This document shows positions 56,011 through 64,000 of a stretch of 64,000 nucleotides of DNA, in pieces. Source of the DNA: Davidsoniella eucalypti (taxonomy: Eukaryota; Ascomycota; Sordariomycetes; Microascales; Ceratocystidaceae); contig RMBW01000052.1 of NCBI GenBank assembly GCA_004009845.1, positions 150,885-214,884 on the forward strand, read 5' to 3'. Every line of letters begins with the position of its first letter. Position 1 is the first letter of the stretch. The position numbers were made by a program, and so were the translations under genes. Below the pieces are notes generated by a model that searched no databases, was not told where the DNA came from, and saw only the letters and a program-made list of their open reading frames with translations.

Positions 56011-56700
56011 ATGACAGCCTCAACTCTGCCTGTTCACGATGATCTTGAGAGTATGGCACCCTTTAACAATTCGTGTCTTCTTATAAATAACCAATAAATT
56101 AACCAACTGAAATTAACCCTAACGTGCCACAATAGATCAAATCAGATGCGTGATCGAAGACATGTTCAAATTCATGGCCATCACTTCTTCGTACGACATA
56201 GCAGGTCGTCCGTCGAAGGAGCTTCTTGACACCAACATGTAACTATAACCCCCCGACTGACGTCATAACGTATAACATGCATATCTTATCAGCGCCAATG
56301 CTAACCACATGCCCATCTGTCTTCTGCCCTATATAGTAAATCTCTCGACGCCTCTCTCATTGAAGCTCACCGTATCGCCAGCCGAAATGCATCAATCCTC
56401 CCCTCCGTTCCTCCAGAGCTAATCGAATACGTTGAGGGCGGTCGTAATCCCGAAATCTACACCCGCGAGTTCGTGGAGCTCGTACACCGCGGTAACCAAT
56501 TCATGCGTGGCAAAATGAACGCCTTTGCCCACTTCCGTGACGTCCTCGGAGACCAAATTTCTGTCTCTATGCCGGAGTTACGTGAGGATGTTCTTAGAGT
56601 TATTGATGCTACCGGTGGTCGTGCTCCTCCTAGTCTGGGTAATAACAACTCACGCTCGAATGGCGCTGCGAACGGCCAGACACCGGCTGGAGATAACTAG
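56011..56700 (+). CDS. MED10: Mediator of RNA polymerase II transcription subunit 10
   Basis: Middle-module subunit of Mediator (yeast Nut2). Three exons, 56011-56050, 56136-56238 and 56337-56700, join in frame to give 168 residues. Donors are GTATGG and GTAACT; acceptors are AATAG and TATAG, with CTAAC branch sites near 56119 and 56300. The first exon gives MTASTLPVHDDLE; exon 2 gives QIRCVIEDMFKFMAITSSYD. The family signature IPPELIEYVxxGRNPxIYTREFVE appears as PPELIEYVEGGRNPEIYTRE followed by FVELVHRGNQFMRGKM, then FAHFRDVLGDQI and SMPELREDVLRVI. Size agrees with fungal MED10. The Asn/Gly-rich tail is short. Confidence 0.95.
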
Positions 56701-57558
56701 CCATATAAGAAAATAGCAAAACAATATTCTTGGGACAAAGAAGCGTTACTGGCACGAGTTTAGAGGAACGGAGCGCTTCTATATAGCTAGACAAGGACAA
56801 CAGGACATACATGATGCGTTTTGAATTTTCAAGTTTCTCTAGATATATTTCTCAAAGGCAAGAATAAGAATATACATATTTACTTGCGTTTGAATCAAAT
56901 ACAGTGCTCATTATACATTAAAACCTCTCAAATATCTACAATCATCATCATAACTATAATTCTAGACATGGGGCTCGATATGTGTAACCTCTTGTCTTTA
57001 AATTACATCGCATATATACAAATACGTACATAAAAACTGATATCCTAAGAATGATAGCCCACTATTGCTATCCTTCTTACAAAAACATCACTAAACAAGA
57101 TACATTCATCGAATCACCAACTAAACACACAATTATCCCGATATGTACTGTAATTTAGTAGCGAAAAAAAACAAAGAAGCATAGTTCATTTCACCTCCTC
57201 CCAACCGTTATTTATCATGTATCCAGATCCACCCAAGGAAAAAAAATAAAAGAGAAGAAAAAGAATAACCCCAACAGAAAAAAGAAAAATAAACGATAAC
57301 GCAATATGCTAACATACAATATAATTTTGAGAGATTGTATAAGCGATATGATGCAAGAATAAAACTTTGAACTCAACATAGAGGCAATGAAAAGAAAAGG
57401 CAGGTGGGCCAAGTTGAAAACAAAGACCATAAGAGAAAACCCAGGGCCAGGCAATGAAAAATAAAAGAAATAAAAGGGAATAAAAGAGGACAAGTAAAAA
57501 AAAAGTTGAGAGAGCATGGATGAGAGGGAAATAGACAGCCCATGGAGGTTCTTTTGTA
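56701..57558. other. intergenic: convergent 3' ends of MED10 and the membrane-protein gene
   Basis: AT-rich, A-rich on the + strand in 57140-57520; no credible coding region. Confidence 0.55.
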
Positions 57559-58092
57559 TCAAGGCCGTGGCCGTAAAACCAACGTCATAGTTCTGGGTAG
57601 GACAGGAATCAAGGCCCATTGCTCGCATCCAGAACTAAAAGATATGTCATCCTCTTCATCCTCAATGTTCACATAAGCATCGTGACTGGAGTCGACAGCC
57701 ACTTGATGGTCATCATCATCATCATTACCATCAACACGGCTGCTATCACTTGCGCTATCGCCGTACAGGGATTCTTCCTCCTCGGTGTCAATGTGCAATT
57801 CATAGATATCTCCATCTATATCACCCCAGTTCTCCCCCTCTTCGTCTCTTCCACTTTCAGTTTCATCCGCCGTAGTTCCAGGACTGTTACCTGTTGGCAT
57901 CGATAATCCTCCATCTCGTCTGGTATAAGGCTCATTATGTCCACCTCCTGTCAGACTTCGACCTAGAACAAGCAACCATGACACACTTTCATAACAGACA
58001 TACCCGCCAATGATCAAACCCGCCAGTAACAGCAGAATTTGTATTGGAAAGAAGATCAAAAGACACAGCAAAACGCTGCCATACGAACGCAT
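57559..58092 (-). CDS. small membrane protein with acidic tail, unrecognised
   Basis: Single-exon frame of 177 residues with an ATG at 58092. Residues 5-45 form one or two membrane helices (LLCLLIFFPIQILLLLAGLI, GGYVCYESVSWLLVLG). The middle is polar, and residues about 85-150 are very acidic (DIDGDIYELHIDTEEEES, NDDDDD). The C-terminus (WALIPVLPRTMTLVLRPRP) is hydrophobic and basic. It follows the TPR-DnaJ gene on the same strand with 252 bp between the DnaJ stop and this ATG. A Met-initiated hydrophobic start with balanced codon use supports a real gene, but no family is recognised and an upstream exon cannot be ruled out. Confidence 0.58.
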   Translation of the reverse strand: MRSYGSVLLCLLIFFPIQILLLLAGLIIGGYVCYESVSWLLVLGRSLTGGGHNEPYTRRDGGLSMPTGNSPGTTADETESGRDEEGENWGDIDGDIYELHIDTEEEESLYGDSASDSSRVDGNDDDDDHQVAVDSSHDAYVNIEDEEDDISFSSGCEQWALIPVLPRTMTLVLRPRP

Positions 58093-58344
58093 ACCCTCTA
58101 TCAGTGTGTTTTGACGATCTGCATTCTCAGCCAGAAACTCATCATGCTTCCACTGGCCATTTGATGCCCAGTGCCCGCTATTGGATGGGCCAGCTTCACC
58201 TTCGTCTCCACTACTGTCAGAAGAGGACGAAGTATCGCTGTCATCATGATGCAGCTGAGAAGGGGCAAAAGTTTGATCATGGTGATGTTGGTGACGGCGA
58301 TAGTTGCGGTGGCTCCATGACTGTTGGTTATAGGTATGATCTTG

Positions 58345-61300
58345 TCACGAGAAGTTAAAGCCACCTCCATTACCGAACCCAGATGCGCGTTGACCACCAA
58401 AGCCTCCAGGGAAGCCTCCAAAGCCACCGCTACTACGGAAGCCACCGCCGCCGCCACCACCCATCATGTTGAACAGAATTTCGGGGTCGATGTGGGCACC
58501 GTTCATGTGAGGACCACCACCACCATTAAACATGTCACTTGTATCGATATCATCACCGTTATCGAAGGCAGCACGTTTCCTAGCGGCATGTTAATACGTC
58601 TGCTGAATCAACAAGCAAATGACGAAAGGGAGACATTAAACAGGGGCGTCACTTACTGGGGATCACTGAGGTTCTCGTACGCCTCGCTAATGTCCTTGAA
58701 GCGCTCCTCAGCTTGAGGATCGTTGGGGTTCTTATCGGGGTGGTGAATAATGGCAAGCTTGCGGTATGCCTTCTTGATTGTGTTGTCATCAGCAGACTTT
58801 TCAACACCAAGGATCTTGTAGTAGTCCTTGCGCTGGCTCTTCTTAAGTTCAATCTCGGCCTTGCGGATCTCCTTGAGGATAGTGCGGTCTTCAGGGTTAG
58901 CCTCGTATATGGCCTTCCACTCGCGGACTGACTCTTCCCAGTTGCCGACTTGACTGTAAGCATTGGCCTTGGTTTTGCGGGCCTTTAGGAAACCAGGATC
59001 CACGGTGATAGCCTTTTCACAGTCGGCAATAGCTTCGTCGAACTCCTGCATTTTCATACGGCAAAGAGCACGGTTATGAAGAAGCTTGGAGTTGGTCCCC
59101 CGGTTGCCGGGGTCGATGGTCAAAGCCTCGGTGTATCTCTCAAGAGCAGCCTTCCAGTTGCCAGAGCGATATTCGGAGTTGCCTTGTTCCTTCATACGAT
59201 CAAGCTTTTGCACAATGCGGAGATACTTGATGGCATCTGAGTATTCGGGATCACAGTTGAGAGCTTTGCGGAAGTGCTGGGCGGCCTTGTCATTTTCACC
59301 CTGACCATACAGAGCACGACCACGCAGAACAAGAGCCTCAGGATCTTGGCTGTTCTGTCTCAATAGGTTCATGGAAATGTTTTGGGCCTCGCCTAGCGAG
59401 TTGGCACCAGCCATTTTCAGGTAGGCGGCACCACGCATAAGTAGCCATTTGCGGGGCTTGATGGCGCCTGGGTTAAGCAATTTCTCGGCTTGATCTAGAG
59501 CATGTATCACTAAAGAGCCAGTGGTCTCGTTGCGAAGAGCGTCTTGAGCAGCTGCGATATGTTGACGCATGAGATTGGCAGTACGCATGTCAGCAGCACT
59601 AGGAGGAGGCTGGATACGGCCAAAAGACATGAGGGCATCATCAGGACGGCCAAGACCGGTGTAGATACGGCCTAGACGCAGCAGAATCTTGGGGTTTGAA
59701 GGATCTAGCTTGGATGCCTTTGAGCAGTCCTCTAAAGCGGCTTCTAGTTGGCCATTGGACATGTAGGCAGCAGCTCTGTTGCTCAGGTAGGTTGATGAGT
59801 TTGGAATCAGTGACACGGCTGTAGTAGACATTGTATTAGTACCTTGTGATTATTAAATTAGAAATTAAAAAGTGGAAACTTGTGTTGACGGGCATACCTC
59901 GGGAATACTCTTCGATAGCAGCAGAATACTTCTTTTCCTTGAAGAAGCGGTTACCGTTGTTTTTGTGAGTTTCGGCTTCGTCAACAGTGCTCTTAGGAGA
60001 GCTCTTGGGGCTCGTAGGAGTAGAGCGATGAGGAGGAGGCGTAGGACCAGCAACGCCAGTGCTGGGGACAGTGGCCGAAGCCGACTCGTCCACATCCATT
60101 TTTCCAGCGTCAGAAGACATGCCGTGCTGGGGATTTTGTTGGTGGTGTGAAAGACGCTGATGTGATAGACGCTTGCGCTCCTCTGGAGGGAGATTCAAAG
60201 GATGGACGTCTGTATCGGGAGTCTGTTTATGACGACGAGAACCGCCGATTGCAAAGTCTTTTGAATGGCGGATAAACGAGCGGGATGAGCGCTTCGGAGT
60301 AGCCTGGAGGGGATCTCGTGATGAGGAAGAAGCGGCAGGTTGTGAGGACGAAGGGGTCACAGAAGGCTGGATAGAAGCAGGTGCGCCAGCAGGAGGAACT
60401 GGGGCAGCAGAAGTCGACAGAGAAGCGAGACCTGAGGAGTCGGATCCACGTGCAGAAACTTTGTGGGTGCGAGACGATGACGGAGGCTTGGAGCCGTGAG
60501 ACGTCGAAGACGGCGAGCGAGAGTAAGGCGGCGGAGAGGGCGGATTTGAAGCAGAAGTGCTGCTGTGAGCCGTTGTAGAGCCTGCCAACGGGTTAACGGG
60601 CGGGAAAGAAGTGGTAGTGGAAGGCGCAGGATTGTGGACAAAGGCCGGAGCAGACGGAGCAGCGTAAGACGAGGGCCGGTGGTAGCTATGACTGTGCGAG
60701 CGCAACGGTATGCTGTGCTTAGGCGGCGACGGCGTACGGGACGACGAAGGCGGCTGGCTGTGTTGATGAGTCGACGGATAGCCCGGCTGAGGCTGTGACG
60801 ACTGGCGTGCGTGGTGGTGACGGGACGACTGTCTCTGGGGGTCGAAGGCAGACGACGAATACGACGGTGGGTCTGGAGATGGGGAAGACGGGCCTGGATA
60901 GTATCCGGGCGAAGGGTCTTTCCGAGACTTGTGCGAGGGCGGCGGCGGCGGGGAAGGGTCCGGACGACGACGAAAGTGGCCGGTGCTGCTGGCAGAGTAG
61001 TGGAGGCCGGCAGAGGACGAAGTCTTTGGGGGCTGTTGGGACGAGGGTTGGGAGGTGGCAGCAGACGAAGTAGCGGGGTTGCTATTTACAGAGACAGACG
61101 GCACTTGTTGTGACGATGGCGGGGTGTATGACTGCGACTGTGAGTGCAGGGTCGATGTCGATGTTGACGTTGATGCCGAAGCCTGCGAAGAAAACGCAAA
61201 TGCCGGCTGAGACGCACTGGTAGAAACGGCAGGCGGACTTATCGAGCCAGTGCTAATACCAGGACTTGTGTTGGTGTTGACGTTGGCGTTAGCAGGTGGC

Positions 61301-61416
61301 GGCTGAGGCTGAGGCGGATTTTGCGGCGAAGTGGTGGGCGACGGTGGAGGTCGAGACGACGACGCAGACGATGAAGAGGAAAAGGCAGAAGAATATTTCT
61401 GTTTAAAGAGCCGCAT
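58345..61416 (-). CDS. TPR-DnaJ co-chaperone (DNAJC7/TPR2-like)
   Basis: J-domain co-chaperone that passes clients between Hsp70 and Hsp90. Three exons, 61416-59898, 59818-58657 and 58579-58345, give 971 residues. Introns show GTATGC/CTACAG (with a TACTAATAC branch) and GTAAGT/CTAG. Residues 1-475 are Ser/Pro/Gln/His-rich and disordered. TPR repeats begin at AETHKNNGNRFFKEKKYSAA (about 480) and run through SNRAAAYMSNGQLEAALEDC, LVLRGRALYGQGENDKAAQH and LLHNRALCRMKMQEFDEAIA to about 830. The J domain is at about 834-895 (DYYKILGVEKSADDNTIKKA, intact HPD in IHHPDKNPND). A Gly/Phe-rich tail (GGGGGGGFRSSGGFGG) follows. Order TPR then J matches DNAJC7. The long disordered N-terminus is an addition. 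Confidence 0.92.
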
Positions 61417-64000
61417 GCCTCCAGGAACAAGAAGAAGAGAGGAGAAGAGAAGGAAGGGAGAAAGAGAAGGAGAAGAAAAAATAGAGAGCGGAGAAAGAAG
61501 GGAGCGGAAGCTGAGAGAAGGCCTAGGAAGAGAACGACGGGCAAAAAATAAATAATTAATAATAATAATAATAAATCGGCCGGTGGTGGCAGAGGCAGAG
61601 CTTCAGCACTGTGAAATGCAACTACTGAAACGAACCTTCTTCTAGTGTTGCCTTTGTCTTCTTTTTTGCAGCGGAAGATTCTAGTGACTCTGCAGTGCCC
61701 TCTTTTTTGGCCTTTTCTGCCTTGTTGGCGAAGGGAAAAGAAAAAAGAGCGTTGGGTTTTGTGTGCAATAATTTGTCCGAGGGGCCAAGGAACAGGAAGG
61801 TTCCTCTTTCTTTCTTTTTTTCTGTTCTGCAAGACAAGCCTAAGATGGAGACTATATCTGTAGTACTAATAGTCACTATAGTAGTCACTGTAGTCACAAC
61901 AGGCCAGGGACAGTGCCGAAAGTAGCAATTACTAGGCTAAACAGATAGATAGTATGCAGTATGCAGTAACGGAATATAGCAGAATAAAAGGTGATAGTGG
62001 AGGTCTCTGGAGCCCACCCGAAGGAGAAACCCCTTTTCGGCCTTATGCGGTATAGAAGAATCGAAGCGGGATGGTCGCTGTTGCTTGTTGCTTACGAAGT
62101 TGTTTATTGTTTCTTTTCTGTTTCTGTTGCCGTTTTTGTAATTTGTTATTGTTATTGGTAGCCGTTGTGCTGCTCCTCTTTATCTATGCAGCGGTGAAGC
62201 CAGACCAGGCCAAGACACTGTTATTTTGTCGTAGGTGGCGGATCGTTGCAGTGCGCCGTTTTGCTATATATCTCTATATACGTAATTTTTTTTTTTTGCT
62301 CGGGGCTTTTATGGCTATTATCACGAGAATAGAAGGCGGCGCTGGTGGGACAAAAACGGGAAAGGAAAGAAGTACAAGCACAACTGCACTGCACGGCGAT
62401 TGGATTGCGTAGTTGCCAGAGATGGGGAAAGGGAAGAAGGAGAAAGAGGGAAGCAGAAAAAAGAAGGAAAGAGCAGCTTCGAGTTGGGGGTAAAGAGAAT
62501 GGGAAAAGGGTGCAGCAGGTGCGAGAAAAAAAAAAAACAAGAAAAAAAAACACCGTCTCCGAGCTTCCTTTTTCACGGGTTCTCCTAAAGCAAAGTAAGG
62601 AAAACTCTTTTCTTTTCTTTTTTTTCACTGTTCTTCAATGCTGTGCCGGCCTTTACAAAGCATAAACGGGCACTGACAGGCTCTACTGTCGATTCTCTGC
62701 TCTTATATTCTGAGTGCCGTTTCGTTAACTGGCGGAGGAAATGACAGGCAAGGCCTGCTCTCTTGCCATGTCATTTCATCCATGGCTTGTTTGCCTTGCT
62801 TTATCCCATCCATTATCCTATTCCTATCCCATTGTTCCCAATATCGCATTGCCATGCCATGATTTCTACTACTATTACTGCTACGTTCAAAAACGAGAGG
62901 GCGGTCGATGGTTGGTGCGGCTTGGCTGGCTGGCTGGCTGGATGGATGATGGATGATGGATGGCTAGTTAGTTGGTTGGTTAGCTGGCTGGTCGGTTGGC
63001 TGGGCTTCGAAGGGGATGGAACTGTATGGGTTTGGCGAGACAGACAAACAAGCACATCTTTTCACATCGCCATTTTGTTTTGTTCTTCTCTAGCGGTGTT
63101 GTTGACTTCCATAACCAAATACTTTGCTCTGCCTCAATGTACAGTGCTCGCAGTATAACTGTGCTTTCTTCGCTGATATATGTATGTGCGTGCTGGTTTG
63201 GTTTGCCGCTGACATTATCTCCCCCCATCACGCTCCTACTTGACGATACATACGCTGTCTCTACGGCGACCGACCAACCGCCTACTAACATGATATGCGA
63301 TCTGTCAGTCTGCTAACTTGTACTATGTATATACATACTAGGCATACATATGTACATCGTTGGTAAGCCTATGTATTTATATAACACAGTAAAACAAAAC
63401 CAAAGAATCAAAAATATACAGCACCAGCTTCTGACATTCATACCGTCACTGCTCAACTATCCCGGCTGATATTGATACTGAGTGCCCCTCCTCCACCCGC
63501 TCAACAATCATCCTCCTGCCACTTGCATTGCAACGCTGAAAGTTTCTCTATATTAGTAACTGCATATGTAAGCCCATTTGTATACAATCACTCGGCAAGA
63601 CAAGCGCCCTCTCCGTCTTATAACACCGTCTAAACCTGGCCGTTTCTCTACTCTGTAACGATCTATGTAATTGTCCCCTTCCCACCCCATTATCACCCCT
63701 GTACGATCAGCAGCAAAACGAGAAAAGGAAAATAAAACAAAGAAAATAAACCATCACTTTTTGTTCTTTCTAGCTCTTCCCCTTTCAACAAAAACTCTAT
63801 CCAGGTGTCCTCATTATCTTCCCAGGCACGCAGTCTTCAATCCTAGGCTTCCATCTCCCATACTGATATTGATACCAAATCTGGCTTCAGATCAAGTATC
63901 ACCAACTTTATTAATCCAGAATAAGTGCCTACATATAGTGATACATATATCGATGTATGTGATTGCATCTTAGACAACCGAAACGAGGGTATGTGAGACA
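61417..64000. other. intergenic to window end: TPR-DnaJ leader and unassigned sequence
   Basis: The first 500 bases are purine-rich on the + strand, matching a pyrimidine-rich leader of the - gene. Beyond about 61900 no gene is recognised on either strand; frames over 62070-62665 and 62760-63320 are low-complexity or repeat-derived. The window ends without a further gene start that I can support. Confidence 0.45.
62917..63003. repeat. degenerate tetranucleotide repeat (GGCT/GGAT/GGTT)n
   Basis: Consecutive GGCT, GATG and GGTT units form an 87-bp imperfect tetranucleotide minisatellite; open frames across it encode Trp/Leu/Gly repeats and are artefacts. Confidence 0.85.

Noticed and set aside
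1..64000. CRISPR arrays, bacterial operons, or a biosynthetic gene cluster
   Set aside because: The DNA is eukaryotic with spliced genes; no spaced direct repeats and no backbone enzymes such as polyketide or peptide synthetases.

Overview
The window is nuclear DNA of a filamentous ascomycete (Pezizomycotina). The evidence is the short introns with GTATGT/GTAAGT-type donors, CTAAC-like branch sites and TAG/CAG acceptors; cytosolic ribosomal protein genes split by such introns; and a gene set of GRR1, CCR4, MED10, VPS72/YL1, an AcrB-like protein, mitochondrial ClpP and a BAG/UBL chaperone cofactor. One tRNA-Phe(GAA) carries a eukaryote-type intron. I cannot name the genus or class. All exon borders were assigned by eye from splice signals and reading-frame continuity.

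Layout, 0-16 kb: ribosomal protein uS10 (+), a membrane-anchored UBL/BAG protein (+), ribosomal protein uL13 (+), a 3.4 kb gap, GRR1 F-box/LRR (+), mitochondrial ClpP (-, with a 19-nt exon), and an ascomycete protein of unknown role (+). 16-32 kb: an AcrB-like membrane/coiled-coil protein (-), a probable decayed gene near 21 kb, a divergent pair (mitochondrial protein of uncertain family on -, small LYR-motif protein on + that is too split to show as an ORF), a class I methyltransferase with a long disordered N-terminus (-), and a frameshifted coding relic near 30.5 kb. 32-40 kb: CCR4 deadenylase (+), a 5'-truncated non-LTR retrotransposon ending in (CAA)9 six bases before the tRNA-Phe gene, and a four-exon unknown protein. 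39.3-47.1 kb is a 7.8 kb stretch with no recognisable gene, only weak candidates and simple repeats. 47-64 kb: a glycogen-binding (AMPK1-CBM/CBM48-like) domain protein (+), an unusually large VPS72/YL1 (-), MED10 (+), a small membrane protein (-) and a TPR-DnaJ co-chaperone (-).

The genes are mostly housekeeping and do not form a pathway cluster. Several belong to common processes: transcription and chromatin (MED10, VPS72, CCR4), proteostasis (BAG protein, TPR-DnaJ, ClpP, GRR1), translation (uS10, uL13, tRNA-Phe), and nutrient signalling (GRR1, CCR4, the glycogen-binding domain protein). I found no convincing new multi-gene system. The points most worth checking are the retroelement-tRNA junction, the about 700-residue tail on VPS72, the hidden GC-AG-spliced LYR gene, the two decayed coding relics, and the large gene-poor interval.
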